Origin: Anisakis pegreffii
Lineage: Eukaryota; Nematoda; Chromadorea; Rhabditida; Anisakidae
Length of the DNA stretch: 64,000 bases
Reading direction: 5' to 3'
Assembly (NCBI GenBank): GCA_035041965.1
Contig: JAPYMA010002875.1
Span: forward strand, 186,001-250,000
Shown: positions 11,801 through 26,962 of the stretch, in pieces
Layout of the letters: the number at the start of each line of letters is the position of its first letter
Position numbering within the stretch: the first letter of the stretch is position 1
The notes under the pieces: generated by a model
Databases searched by the model: none
Told to the model about the DNA's origin: nothing
Seen by the model: only the letters and a program-made list of their open reading frames with translations
Program-made: the position numbers and the translations under genes

Positions 11801-14800
11801 GGACATTTCGATCGGATGAAAACATTTCCAAAAAGACTTGCAGTCTTTGGAACATGCAGTTGAATTAACAGATGGAATATTGAAGCCGAACAAATCTTGT
11901 GGGAGGAAACGACTCAAAATTTCATTGAACCTTGTTGCTCTTGGTTTTTATTAGAAAATTTAATTATCTCTGTTAGTCTATTCCATAGAAATACATCCGG
12001 GTGAGCGTGATATAAACCAATGAAGAGCAGAATAATCAGTTGAATATTCAATGAAATGTTACGTAAAAGTTCATCGAGCTGTTGTTGATCATATCATTCG
12101 TCCGAACTGCGTCTATTTCCTTAGCTGAACATCAATGATAGAGGGCAAACAGTGAAGATAACTGCACATAAATTAGATGGGAATGATTAATACTTGCTTC
12201 AAGATAGACATACTATCAAAATTGACACAAATTGACCTGTTTTATCAAATCTCGAAATCCTGGGATTTTTCAACATTCAAATCCCGGGATTGGGATCGGA
12301 ACTGTAATCCCGGGATCCCGTGCAAACCCTAAGCTTGACCGATGACAGAAAGCAACTTGCGCTGCGCTCATTCGATCGCGCCTCCTCTATCCGAAAATTT
12401 GTCACTGAAGTATGGTCTGCTTCATGCTTCTATTGAGTACGAACTTGAATTCATTTTCTTAACCAATTTTTTAATACGGTCATTGTTAGATTAATGAATC
12501 GTTTAATGAATGATTAATTTGTGGAAATAAGGTCGCATTTATTTTCTGCTTGTATTTTAAGACTAATGAGTGCAAAATTGTTTGATCTTGCTTCTATTAA
12601 ATGTCAAATTCATCAAGAAAAAAATTTTTCTGGGTTCAGATGATTGATTTTGTGTTATCTGTAATATTTGCATTGTACAATATAAATTTATTATTTTTAA
12701 TTTCTTCAATTTCTGAAAATATTACTTCTTAACAATTCTTCGAGACCTTATGAATTTGAGACAATCGGTGTTATACTTCTTCCGTGATAGGCCAAAACAC
12801 TTCTCATGCTATTGATGGCTGAAATGCTTGAAGTTGTTCCGTTCATACTGTTTCCATGAAGTTCTTAATTTCCTTGCATAAGACGTGGAATGGGAGTTTA
12901 AACTCGGTGCACTTGTCCCATCTCAAAACTCACGGTATTCACCGATTTATGAACTTTTACTTATTCCTTGACTATCACTTAGACAGAACGGTTGTTTCTG
13001 CGTTCATCTCGAAGACATTTCCTCGAATCTTCACAGCATCCTACTTCTTCATGAATATGAACTTGTAGATAGATTTCAATTTTTAATTGCTTTTTGTTTT
13101 CGATTGCTGTGATTCATATTCCTTCAGTAATTAGTGAACAGAGATCCGAAAATATTTGTTTCATTGCAGGCAACTGAATTCTTTTACGCCACTGACGAAT
13201 TTTCGAGTCGGTTTTCGATTTGCTTCTGATGTTTTGCGTGGAAGTAGAATATTATTTTAGGGGGGGGGGTGGGAATGATGGCCTGCCAGACAATCGGAGA
13301 GGGGAATGGAGCTTCCAAGCATCAGAAACACTGCACTAGACTACTTCAGTAAGCAAATAGCGTTTGAAATGCCTCACAACTCGAGTATTGAAATCCATCC
13401 GCAATAAATGGAGCTGTTTGATTGGATGATTTTAATGACGATTACTTTTATAAGTCTCAAACAGTGGTGGACAGACTGATCATCGATGTCTGTACACTTA
13501 CATTCTTTCGTGCTCATTAAACAGCAATAATGTGGAATGGAAATTCAGCATTTTTTACATTGGTCAACTGGACCGTTATCAGTGAACTGAGCATGAGTTC
13601 TATCACGCAAAAAGTATGCCCATCAATCGCTTCTAACAGCTAACTGTCGACCACTCTTTGATAATGCACTGAACAACGCTTGTCTTTTTTGATTTTGTGA
13701 TCGTGTTCTCATTTGATCAGCATCACAAGATCAAATACGTATAAAATCCGTAAAAAATGCATCGATAAACGATTAAGACACTCATACGTAAAAATATAAT
13801 GTCTATTTATATTCACCCAAAACTACAACATACATATGTCATGATAATAAACTCATTTTACGTGCACTTCAACAAAATTAGGTGCTCATGTGCAAACCCA
13901 TACTTTTACGCGTTGAAAAGCTAATTTTTGGTCATTTCTGAATTGTAAGTTTATTTATGAGTATCGTAACAATTAAGTACATACAACTAGTTGTGCATTG
14001 CGGAAAAGACTGCATTGTTCGTGAAATGTTTCGAAGTGAGTTAAATTTAACACGTAATGAAAAACGAAAGTTGATGGAGATGGTAGAAGCATGATCATAA
14101 CAGAATGAACGTGAAAGCGTACCTCATGAATGAGGATACAACGAGAAGGATGACTGCAAGAATATATCCGGCATTTTCAAAGGCTTTGGGCAGTGCCAAT
14201 GCTCCTGTACCAACAATCAAATTGAATACCAGTACATAGCCGACCTGAAGATGCTTAGTTGCAGTTTGATTGCATGTCATCTAAAGCATGCGTAGTCACG
14301 CTTATGCAAGTGTTGACATTTCTGTGAACCAAATAATTCTTCGTATGACCTACCTAACCAGCAGTATTTTTCGCATTTGAAGATTATGCTTAAATGTCAC
14401 TAAATACGATATCGTTTTTTAAAGCTCACAGCTGTTTTGAGAGAGTTTGAAGAAAAAAGTTAGCTGAAAGAGCTGGTAACTCCTGAGTTCTTTGTCCATT
14501 TATAGATTCGATTTCAAAGATCAAGTTGTTTGGTGATCGAAGTTATCAGTAATTTCTGTTAAATTCTATACATTTTTTTTAGCATTGCAAGATGAGTTGA
14601 AAGATCGCGATGGAGTATTTAAACTCAGCCATCCTATTCACGACTGCGCAAAATTTTCGTGTTCATTTGTTCATCGAAAGTCTCGAATTTACGTGACGTG
14701 GATGTGTAAGCACTTTGACCTCGAACAATGATGCACATTTAAAATCACATAAACAAGACTTACAGCTGTGCCGAACTCAGGCTCAGGAGGGGTTTCACCA

Positions 14801-14805
14801 GCCAT
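5895..14805 (-). CDS. TMEM104-like membrane transporter, copy A
   Basis: Eleven exons join in phase to 601 residues: 14805-14764, 14244-14123, 10214-10070, 9857-9727, 9539-9529 (11-nt microexon), 9467-9174 (9458 is an alternative acceptor), 9003-8841, 8543-8265, 7322-7239, 6772-6392 and 6048-5895. The protein starts MAGETPPEPEF. It shows the family hallmarks of TMEM104, an amino-acid/auxin-permease-fold membrane protein: FNLIVGTGALALPKAFENAG in TM1, FVIEGMAIANAA, YLFGDLTIYTVTVPKSLMN, GSLFGTTVYAFMCHHSLPSL, DYFLALFPVFTITSSYPI and TGSYPGVMVQNVIPSLIAIF. Substrate and membrane location are unknown. Vertebrate TMEM104 is about 500 residues; the extra length here is a Glu-rich segment (IEEEEEKEIEEDVIEDTTEG) before the last membrane block. 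Oddities: a GC donor (AG|GCAAGT) after exon 10, and a 3.9-kb intron 2 that holds a hAT transposon. The family call is firm; a few splice choices are less so. Confidence 0.88.
10638..12430 (+). pseudogene. Broken ZBED/hAT transposase
   Basis: The readable part contains FSIQPDESTDVSSFLQLPYV, FLFCSRLEATMKAADVVEKP and WNNVYGCCTDGAPVVLGM, which match the catalytic region of ZBED/SCAND3-like hAT transposases (the D of DESTD and of CTDGAP). The frame then ends at a stop (11100-11102). In a shifted frame the C-terminal signature CESGF appears at 11098-11112, so most of the region between the catalytic part and the dimerisation domain is deleted. After the nested element the tail resumes with LRCAHS at 12357-12374, like the LRCALS motif of the family. 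Frameshift, internal deletion and insertion make it non-functional. Confidence 0.85.
11152..12331. mobile_element. Non-autonomous hAT element nested in the ZBED-type hAT
   Basis: The ends are TAGGGTTTGCA and its inverted copy TGCAAACCCTA, followed inward on both sides by CCCGGGATC-rich sub-repeats (near 11190-11215 and 12280-12320). The flanks ATCTTGAC (11144-11151) and AGCTTGAC (12332-12339) match at 7 of 8 bases, the hAT target duplication length. The 1180-bp interior has no transposase I can recognise, so it would have been moved by an enzyme encoded elsewhere. It splits the C-terminal tail of the host transposase between CESGF and LRCAHS. Confidence 0.85.
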
Positions 14806-15400
14806 ATTCCAAGTTATGAGTGGATTAGTTGAATTCTGGAGATGAAACTGATAACTGATGAAGAACTAAGCAAAGATAGGACTAAGAATCTGATTAGTCC
14901 GTATCGAGTTAAACTACTAACTTTTTCGCGTCTGATACTAATAAATACTGAAAATTCTCACGCATCAAAAAACGAACACCGATTCATTGTTATCAACATT
15001 TTAATTGATATTCCATGCTTCGACGACAGTTTGATAAGGATCATAAAAGTTTTGATCTTCACTCGCTTAGATTAAACAGTGATAACCTTGTACCAAAAAT
15101 AGAAAAATGGAGTACATTCTATGTCTCTGTAAAGATTCTTAGAGAGAGAAACGTATAGAATGATAATGGAACGAAGTGAAATGCAAGCAACCAGTTCATA
15201 AAGCAAAAAAAAACTCGACCAAACAATGCAACTGTCAGCACAACCTGAACAAATTCCTGCTGAACTCCTGCAAAGCACGAATATTCTCGTTATTAGTGAA
15301 AGAGTGATGAAAGGAGAAGGATGAAATGGACAAATGTGATAAGTGAAATTCAAAAACGATTCTACTGCTCAAGAAATAGGATCAAAGAAATATCTGCAAC

Positions 15401-16915
<1,515 letters not shown>

Positions 16916-18050
16916 TCTGCAACTACCACCCTATTTACAAATGATTCACCAAACTGTTGAACAACAGAACACAACCAAAACTCTACGCAAGGGAAGTGAA
17001 CAGGCTGGTTTCCGTCATCAGTATTCGACAGTTGACCAACTACAAACTGCAACTCAATTAATCAAAACTCACAGAAATATAGCTTTCCTGTTCGCTTAAT
17101 ATACAGTGAATACGAAAAAGCATTCGGCTATAATGACTCAGTCGAAATTAACGCGGCATGGAACTCACTGTAGAAAGCTTCTGCAAACTCGTCAACTGTC
17201 AAAGTGTTACCAAGGATTTCAATCGTCAGTCCATCTGTCCGAATGAAAAATACCGTTTGAAGAGGTGTGCACTAAGGTATACAACTTCACCGGCGCTGTT
17301 CAATGCCTGTTTGCAACTACTGTTTGATTTCTTGTCGTAAGGGCATCAGTTTCGATGGAAAATCCCTTTCGAACTTGCAGTATACTGACGATATCATGGT
17401 AATATCGCATAGTGTTAATCAGTCAACAGTAATGCCCAGAGAATCGATCGACGAGAGCAAGAAAACTGGGTTGAAAATGAATATTAAAAAACATAAATAA
17501 TGTGCAAGCATACGATAAACAGCCCAGTCAGAACTAATGGGAAAGGACCCGAGGAACTCGAAGATCTCATTCACTTCGATCAGCTCATTTCCATGGAAAG
17601 GAGGATGGAAAGGGAAGTCAGAAGGATATGAATTGAATGGAGTGTGTTTTTTGAATACGAAAGTTTGTTTTGGAAATGAAGATGTTGCCAAGAAACTCAA
17701 AAGACGCTTATTCAACTAACATATCCTGCCGGTATTACTGAGTGGCTGTGGAACAAGGGTGACGACTAAGAATAAGATTACAGCTAAACAGAGAAGGATG
17801 GAAAGGGTGATGGCCGAGGTTTATGTAAGGCATCGTACAACTAATGATTGGTTGGGATTGTCTTCAAAAATATGAAGGAAAGGAACTTGGATTAGGCGAG
17901 GAAGATAGCATTAAAACTGAGCCAAAAGACTCCCAGAATGGTAAACGACGGTCCGGAGAAGAGGTAGGAGAAGGCCGAGCAAGACTGAGTCCCTTTGCAG
18001 ATCAGTTTAATTCTCAACTTGAAACACACTACGTGAATCGTAACACATTG

Positions 18051-20509
18051 GCATGCTTACTGGGAGTCAAATATTGCAACTTGCTTAGGACTCCCTTAAT
18101 CTCCCCTTATGTACCTCAGAAATCAAGCGATGGTCCCGGGTTTTGCAAATCTTCAATTAACCATGCACTCGGATCTTCGAAATGTGTGCTGATTTGGAGC
18201 ACTGCCTCGTATTTGATATTAGACAAACTCAAACAAAGTCTAGGTCTGTGGTTCTCACTGATCAGCTAAAGCTGACCATTGCCGCAATGCTATTTGTATG
18301 TCATGGAAATATCCGCCTCATGTTTTATCCCGCTGACCTTTTCCGTTAGAGCTTTAAGCCTAACGAGAGTGTGAATAAATTACTAGAAATCCAGTGCTGT
18401 GGAAAAATCTGGCTGGATTTGTTAATCTAGAACGAGATTGGGAATTTTCGAGATGGAGACGGTAGTGAGGAACTATTGTTTTAAAACTGCCCGTCCCCGT
18501 AGACAGAAAATTAACCTTCTTCACGACTTCGAATTACTTATGCAGGAATTACACAAAATATGCAATGTTTTGACATTAGGACGTGAGCACTGAATTATTC
18601 TTTTTATACATTAAAAAAATATTTCAATCGCTGCATGTGATTGAGTTGATAACAAGTGTTTTAAAGTGAATTGTTCAGAGACCATACCAAAAATTATAAT
18701 TGCAAAAGGTAATGAACAATACGGAATTTATTCCATTTTTTAGCCCCATTAAGTCCTAATAAAAGAATTTTACAGCGTATTCTGCTATAGTATTTTATTT
18801 ATGTTCCTTTTGATAAGCAACAAATTCAATGTTTGAATACCATTAATTGGTTATCAAGGTATGCATTTCGAAAGTGCATTCAGAATGGCTGCTGGATGGA
18901 AGAAAAAATGATTGCATTTGAATGGAATGTATAAGGAAAAGTAATTGAGCTGTGGAATAATGAAGTTCTTTTCGGTTGCAGGATCGAACTTCCGAGAAAT
19001 CGATGAAAGACACCTTACTGATAATCACTTCATTTCCCGCTCACTTAGAAAACGTTGATTATCACGAATTCACTGTGAAAAACTGGTTCATTTTCTGTTT
19101 TGAGCAATCGTCAAGCAGTGATCGGTTTGCCTCTGGTGTGGTGATGCAGTGACGTGTGCTGTTGCATACAAACCAATATCCTGTTGTTGGGATGAATCAA
19201 CTGTCGTTTACAACGCTCAACTCATGCAGTCGTCAAGACTAAAAATCGAAATTTTTACAGATACCGAGTTTCAATGAGAGATTTGCATTTTTCACTGATT
19301 TTCTCAGTCCCGATTGTGATGATAGTTGCCAAAGTGCCTGTGTACAACTAAAACAGTTCCGTGATGCACTTTGAATAACAAACTTTTTATCAAAACAAGC
19401 TGTCATTTTTTCACGCAGTTTGTTTCATAAGGTATTATCTAAAGTGTCACTGACTATCACCACTTCTCTTTTCGATGAGCGAAATTAGGTCGTTCGTTGA
19501 GTGTGTTGCAATCAATCACTTTTTCCTCAGCATCACAATGAACAGCTTTTTGGTAACAGCTAAAGCTCAAAGTACACTGACATTCTGACGCGATAAACAT
19601 GAACGACTACTTTTTGAATTTTATTACATTGTCAACATCATCTAAAGAAGATTATCAAAGAAGATTATCTTCTGTTGATGTCATCGTCAAATGGTAACTA
19701 GTCGATAATGCAAAATAGTTATTTCGAACAAGGTATTGTCAGCTACCAAGAAACCGAGTCACGAATTTTTGTCAAATTCAGATTCATTTAAATGATCATG
19801 ATCAAACAGATTTCCAGTGTTCATAGTTTCCAGTATTTATAGTTGTTTATATGCAACAGAATGGTTTCTCGAATTCTTATCTGGATATATTTAAAAAAAA
19901 GAATCGGGTATATCGGCTGAGAAGATGGATTTGAAATGGATCCCAAGAAAATCATAATGTTCCCTAATTTGATTTTTCGTTATCACTGCTTGTTAGCAGC
20001 ATCTAAAATGCTTAAAAAAACGAGTTATCTTCTGCTGAAGTCATCTTCAAAAAGTGACTGGTCGCGATTGTGGCTTTTTTTTTTGCATTTGTTTGCGAAG
20101 AAACATCAAAATGCAGGAAATGGTTGCTTTCATACATTAAAAATGATTGTGGTCATGTGTGATGATCTTATCATACAATACCAGTCACTCTCATCACACC
20201 ACAAAACACAAACATTCGTCGATCAAACCATTACATGAAACAATCTGATAAACTGATGATGATCTCAATTGATGAATTTCATCAACAAATTACTGATCTG
20301 AGGTTCCTATGATGTATTCTGCAGTATCACTAACCTCATATTATACAAAAACGATACTTCTGAGTGAAGAGACATATGAGCTGATGTAGAAGATGTTAAT
20401 TACTCATTGTTAGAAGTATGACAACGCAAAATTTAAACTGAAGTTTTATTTGGTTCAAGCTACAAATGAGGTCTGCAAGCTGTGGTAGTTCAAGCATCAC
20501 ATCTGAGTA
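18051..20509. other. Intergenic between LINE remnant and TMEM104-like copy B
   Basis: I see no gene here. The region holds a diverged direct repeat: about 19637-19705 resembles 19999-20066 (shared core TTATCTTCTGYTGAWGTCAT). Otherwise it is AT-rich with short, unconvincing frames. The last part before 20510 would be the 3' UTR of copy B. Confidence 0.5.
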
Positions 20510-23500
20510 TCATGGTAAGTAAGAAAAAACATGGCAAAAGTTGAGTGTGACCATCACCATTGTAAATGCTGACCACAATAACATCAATTTAGGCCATACT
20601 GGAGAATAGAAAGGACTGCGTACCGCTCGCGGCACTTCATCGTTCATATGACGTGAGCAATACCTGAAATTGTTTGGGACTTATTGGAGAATGTGAAAAA
20701 TATTTGGAAAAACTGATTGGACGCAAATCCGGGTTAAATTTATTTTGTTCGAATGATTCGTGTGGAATTGTGGGAGGATGGTTAGAGAGAATTTGATTTT
20801 AGAGAACATTTCATAGTTTTCAGTGTGCAGCCTTGAGAAGTATGAGTTGATGTTGAGTATACTTTTGCATAATTTCATCAAAAATGTGACTTTGATTACT
20901 TTCACATTTTCAGTCCTTTAAATGAAGTTGTCCTCCCCTTTGTGGTCATTACTATAAATATTATCAGTGTGGAACAATCAAAACAAAGAACAGCAACTTA
21001 TATTAAGCCTTCTCAAAAATGAACTTTATGTCAGTTGATTCTTGAAACTCTATACAATACGTGATATTTTCAGTACGCATTGAACATCGTTTATTCTAAC
21101 CTTCGAGCGTAGATGGCAATGAGGGATGGAATGATGTATTGAACACCGACACCTGGATAACTACCAGTAATTGACGTCAGAATGAGGATATCATCTGAGA
21201 AAAGAGCAACTAGCGTGGACAGTGTGATGACAGCGAATGCAATGATATGGTGCCGAGAATGCGCAGCAGTCTGCACCGATATCGTATCGTCCGCTAGCTT
21301 CGACTTGTTTTCACCGTTTTGCTTCGCTTTATCATCGTTCGAATGATTGCATTCTTGAGTGCTCCTCAAACGTATTCAGAATTCGTTATTTAGAATACGT
21401 CACATGATTCAATCGACTTTTTCTATACCACCATGAAGAACGACATTGGGTAATAATTCTTAGAGAACGACATTGGGTAATTCTATACAATCGCACTAAA
21501 AACGAACTTAAACTGATATTCATCAAATTATATATACTATTCTTGATTGAAATTCATAATCAAATTCATTATTCTAATGCATCATCAAAAATAGCGTGCA
21601 CTTATCTATTGTGTCTGTGCAGTGCTAAAAATCACATATTTTTGAATATGCAATTGAAGACCACTTTGACTTTTAGTGTAACGTATGGAAATTCAATACA
21701 CAACGAAAACAAATACATGAGAGCATTCAAAACAGGTTTCGAGCTGATCGCGTTCATTTTTGATCAATTTCATTCCGCGAATGCTCCACAAGAAAAAGTT
21801 TCTTAAATTTGGATACCTTAGGTGAACTTCTGTCGATTTTTGTGATTTAAAACCAATCGATGATAAGTTGAAAACCTGTAGCTTCGACTTTGATGAAGTG
21901 CTATAAAGTCGAAACGTCAGAACGGCAGAAAAAATTCAGTAAAGAACAACAAGCCTGACTAAGAATATTATCAACCGACTGGAACAATAAATTTGAAAGT
22001 AGTTTCAAGTGTAATTTCAGCGAAACAATTTGGACCAACAAGAGAATCTTCACTCAACACATCGTTGACTGCATTCAAGCAGTGACACAACCCTTGATTC
22101 TCAGAAATGGTGCCAATCGCATGTGCACATTGATAACTTCAAGACATTTTCATTGCTCAACTGAATTTGCTTGATAAGTGGTAAATTGTATGTCACATCG
22201 ACACGATAGCGTTGAGACATTTGTTGAAAAGCTGAGCGAAGAACACTTCAAGGAGTGGAACAACTGTTGACGCAATGAACCAAAACGACTCTTAATTTTT
22301 CATTAATGACCAATCTGTTAGCCACTCATTTGAATGTGACGAAATAAATGCAAATAATAGTCACAAACTTACAGCTCGAGGATGAGATCGCTCAAAACAG
22401 TTAGGTTATTGATCAGTGTACAAGCCACAATTGGGTAATTTGAGGTGAGCGTAAAAACTGGGAATAAAGCCAGGAAATAGTTGATTATCACTTCATAAAA
22501 CTGATCCGTTTTGGAGTGCAGGAAGTTCAACGAGTAGACATCAAAAATATGTTCAAATGCGAATGTACCCGAGACAGCGAGTGCCAAATAGAATGCGAGC
22601 ACTAGAGCATAGACTAGACCCAAATAGATGAATATGTGAGATTTGGATCTGAAATGGTCCATATCAATGTTTCATTTACTTCGGAAAATTAATGAGAGTT
22701 TGATTTAAACTCTCTTGAGAAAACATAAAGTAAATGATGGGTTATGGACTAGTAACGCACGGCTCGTGGGTAAAATCCTGCGAGCATTGTGCATCCGAAG
22801 TTGACAGCAGAATTGCAAATGGTTATAAAAGTCCTGAATGTTTTGGATTATCAGTTTCATCTTCGTTTCTCGTGACAATTTTTTTGGAAAAGAAACGGCA
22901 GTTCAATTTGCTTTGATGCTTTCGTAATGAATGCAAGTAGATATGATGACATTACTAATACTGACTTCATCGGCGTCACAATACTCGGTAAGCTGTGATG
23001 ACACATGAATGCGTAGACGGTTGTGCCGAACAGGGAGCCGAATCCGTGAATGTTGTATGTTTGTGGTATCCTTGGAGATCCTTCTTTTGCGAGTTGCAAA
23101 CATGCTAGTACAATCATCACTATGAACGCTGAAAAAATGGAATTTCTCAACTCAAAAGCAACGCAAAATTCTTCTTGACTCAGTAGATACATAAAGTGCT
23201 AACTGGACGCAGAATCGCTTTCTTAAAAAAAATCGAACTGTGAACCAAACTGAATTAAAACTTGCGATGAAGCTAATATTGACCTGTCCATCTGCATATG
23301 GATGTTGATAATTGCAGAAACTTGGTTCGTTGCACACCAACCAACACCAATGGTGTAACAAAGCAAACGAAAGCGAATATGGCCATTCGGTATACGGTAA
23401 TTCTTTGTAACCATTCTGGCCAATGTTCATGGCATTCATTTTGGCCGTTTGCTGTAGTGCCATTGACAGACTGACTTAAACAATGGAACTTCAGAGCATG

Positions 23501-26500
23501 AAATGCCGCATCGTTCATGATTTCCGCATCACTACAAGGTGTCACATCACATATCATGTGCTCTGCTATGCGACGGTCTGATGCTCCAACCAATTAAAAG
23601 TTCTTTCGAAAAGGCACTCAAGTTGACCATAGATGATGTGTGTGTGTTTGCGTGAATAAATTTATTCAAATCGCTGAATCGCGATGAATGGTAAATGTGA
23701 AACATATGGTACATGTAATAAGTGATTTGTGATGTTCCCAATAGGCTGAATAATTTTTCATAATGCTTTTTTTTTGTTTTGTTGAATTGATTTCATCACA
23801 GACAAACATTATTGATGAAAAATTCTGTTGATATATTGAAACAATATTTGATGTCGTTTTGATCACAGATTGAATTGGTGTTTGATTTCAACGCAAATGT
23901 CAAATACGAGTTCATTTTCTGCATCAGTCATACAGTATAGCAACATCGCATTTGTCTTATGATTCCCTCTATTTGTCCCCAAAAAACTTTCCCTAGCAAC
24001 ATTTCCGTAAGCGTCTGGCGAAAGTTATGACTGGTTTTATGGAATTGGTTTTATTTTGTCTGCAATTGTGCATTAATGTTTCTACTTGTTACAGTCTGTT
24101 GGCTCCTCATAATCGCTACAAAATGTGCGTCTTTAATCTTTTTCAAAAAAATCATTCAAACCAACAAATGTTGCATTTGTTGATTTGAGTGAATTTTTTG
24201 AGCCTTGACTGAGATCAAAGTTATTTGAGACTCACCTCAAAGCAAATCACATAAGGACACTCATATTATTTTCTATAATTGAAAGGCGCAATAAACGATT
24301 ATTATTTTGATGGCAGATGTGCATGAAAATGAATCTAATAAACGATTATTCATTTTTGATGGCAGATGTGCATGAAAATGAATCTCAAGCAAGTGATCTG
24401 ATCAATTTGAAATGCTTCCTGAGACCAGAAAGAACAACGTACCATATGACATTCATGATTGACTTCGGGACAGCAGCCGTATAAACGACGAGATCACCGA
24501 ATAAATAAACCGTCATGATTGTGTTGAAGAATAACAAACCATATTTACCGATGAACAGTCTCGCCATAGTACTCTTAAATTGAGTGAATCTTATTCACTT
24601 ATGTCCCAAACCACGAAGGTTTCATTCCCCATCTCACTGCATTCCGAATTTGAAATTTTCAAGGTGTTATTGTGCGGCATTTGATGAATATATTCAGTAG
24701 TTTTATCTGCCCTGAGCTGGAGTGTTGAAGAAGCTTATCACGTAGTTCGGATTAATCGCATGAATTTTGGTGTGAAAATGATTGCAATGCGATATGCGAT
24801 CGACCTAATTTCATAGATCAGTTGTGTAGCGCTATTAAAGCAGTTTATAGCTGCAATTAAGAACCGGATGGATGGATTATATCGTGTAATGCAGACTTAT
24901 TATCACTTTGACACTATTTATGCGTGGTTTTTCATTTGAAATTCGGTTCTAACAACACCCTGAGGTGACAAGATAATAATTTACAGTATTTTATAATCAG
25001 TTGTAGATTACGGATGGGTGACTATTGATAAATTATCATGGTTACATGGTTTACTGATAATCTCTTATTTATGGTATCATAATCAATGTCTTTGGTCTTT
25101 TTAGCTCAACCGTATTCACCTTTTCGCAAGAACCAATCAAATCTCTCACTAAAGAGAAGACGCTAACCTAAAGTGCGAACAGAAACTCGCTATGGAGAAG
25201 AGAATTACGACATAATTTCCATTTGGAACTTCAATTCATTTCTCTAGCAATAAACCAATATAAGACACCGAATGCTGAATATATCATGTTCTGAATCTAT
25301 TTTCTACTTGAACACATGCATATTGCTGCTCAATATTTGATTTGCAAGAATGAGAAAGAAGTTTTGATTAGTTTATTCGCGCCATATAATTGTACGCTTA
25401 ACAACCGGAAGCGTTCGACATTGCAGGTGATATTTAGGAAGTGATAGTTTAGAAATGAATTGTTCGGTTGTTGATGCCGATGGAATTAATCGCACTGACA
25501 AGATGGGCTTTTTGGAATGCAGTATTTTGAATGATGATAACACTCAATGCTTGAAAGTGATGAACGAAAGTTCAGATTCGATGAATGACACATCAAATAT
25601 CAAATGATATGTTCAGATTAAATGGCGTCTTGAAATGACAGATGCAATTAGAACGTACCATTTCAACACGTTCTTGTATTTTGTACATGGAACGCAAGTC
25701 GTTATCACTTGCTTCTACACCTGGTTTCCACTTGAAACGTCGGCTTGCTGCATTTGCAATCGCCATCCCTTCTACCACAAACGTTGCACATACATAACTG
25801 CAATACAGTTTACTGGTTGGTTCATCGACATCGGTGATAGCAGAAGCACTTACATCTACACCTCAAGTCGAACGACAGTGCAACTGAGCCGTTCAAATCT
25901 CAAATTTGCGATCGAATTTAAAGACCAAAAAATAAATGCATTCTTTCAGAATATTCATTGCACTGCGAATTGCTTTAATTGTAAACATGCTTTATCCAAG
26001 ATCATCAGACTAAGGCAAATAAATACCTCATGAATGATGATATTATGAGCAATAGTATACCAAGAACGTAACCAGCTGATTCGAACGCTTTTGGTAGGGC
26101 TAAAGCCCCTGTGCCAACAATTAGATTAAATGTCAGAATATAGCCAATCTGAAATTCATCAAAAATGAAAATTAAGGTTTGATCAATAAGCAGTTCGTTA
26201 TTTCAAATGGAATCTATTGTAAAGAAATATTGTTAGTTAAATCGCTCATTAAAATTGCTCGTTCAGTCAAATTTCTTTGACTCATAACCGATGCAATTTT
26301 TAAGATGGTGTTTTTTGACAGTTGCTAAATGGTTTTTGGATGCATTGCCGAACGAATCAATGAAGCTCTTCTTATTCGACATTCGGAATGCTTACGGAGA
26401 CTGGACTGGTAAGGAACCGAAACCGAATTATTTGAGATTTTGTTGGATGCACTGTTCATGTCTAGAATAGCCGTTATCCATGCAGTATACATTTAAACAA

Positions 26501-26962
26501 GATAAACTGCAGATATCGTGAAATTAATTTTAAAAAATACACTGTGAATGTATAACAACAAATTTGAAAACAAATCCAAAAATAGCTTTCTTCACGATTA
26601 TTTCAAAATATACCATCTGGAAGGCCATAACTGTCATTCAAAATCTATTAACAATCCATGAACTTCGATTATCTTCGAAGGAGAATGATTAAATTGCGAT
26701 CTTGAATAATACATCCCTATCAAATTATGAGTTGTCTGGGCATAAGCTTGAATCCTTGAACAGTATCTCGATAACGAGCAAGTAAAATAGATGAAATACG
26801 AAATCCTTCTGACGGATATTACCCAATTGGCCATACAGCAGACAAAACAGGAATTACGAAAAGAAAACGAGCAAATTTTTTCAATTTCAATTTCAATTCA
26901 ACAAATTTCACTCATACTTTTGTTGAGTAAGAAACATCGGTGTCTGCTGAAGCAATAGCCAT
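20510..26962 (-). CDS. TMEM104-like membrane transporter, copy B
   Basis: Exons seen: 26962-26918 (MAIASADTDVSYSTK), 26148-26027, 25797-25659, 24573-24443, 23577-23284, 23128-22966, 22648-22373, 21364-21101 and 20663-20510 (TGA). Motifs parallel copy A: FNLIVGTGALALPKAFESAG, EGMAIANAA, YLFGDLVVYTAAVPKSIMN, GSLFGTTVYAFMCHHSLPSI, NYFLALFPVFTLTSNYPI and TGSYPGVGVQYIIPSLIAIY. Exons 2, 4, 6(7) and the last have the same lengths as in copy A (122, 131, 163 and 154 bp) and the same phases. Two parts are unresolved: the short exon needed between 24443 and 23577, where the phases do not match directly, and the partner of copy A exon 7322-7239. The copy lacks the Glu-rich insert of A. It is expected to be a multi-pass membrane protein of the amino-acid-permease fold; the substrate is unknown. 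No stop breaks any recognised exon, so it is probably functional. Confidence 0.82.
24290..24385. repeat. Tandem direct duplication, two units of about 48 bp
   Basis: Unit 1 (24290-24336) and unit 2 (24337-24385) both run from AATAAACGATTATT to GATGGCAGATGTGCATGAAA and end in ATGAATCT, with only a small indel. It lies in intron 4 of copy B, about 60 bp downstream of its 5' splice site. Confidence 0.95.

Larger units (their letters stand above)
10560..13333 (+). mobile_element. hAT transposon remnant, ZBED type, with terminal repeats and target duplication
   Basis: The left end reads CAGTGTTTCTCATTGGG and the right end closes with CAGAAACACTG, an inverted repeat. The flanks TACTAGAC (10552-10559) and CACTAGAC (13334-13341) form an 8-bp target duplication with one mismatch, as expected for hAT. 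Inside is a decayed transposase (next entry). G-rich runs lie near both ends (10615-10640 and 13260-13275). The element sits in intron 2 of TMEM104-like copy A in the opposite orientation to the gene. It is itself interrupted by a second hAT element at 11152-12331. Confidence 0.85.

Noticed and set aside
17844..18269. 141-codon plus-strand open frame
   Set aside because: Its first half overlaps the LINE tail (a neighbouring frame reads RRRGRRRP) and it has no domain of its own.
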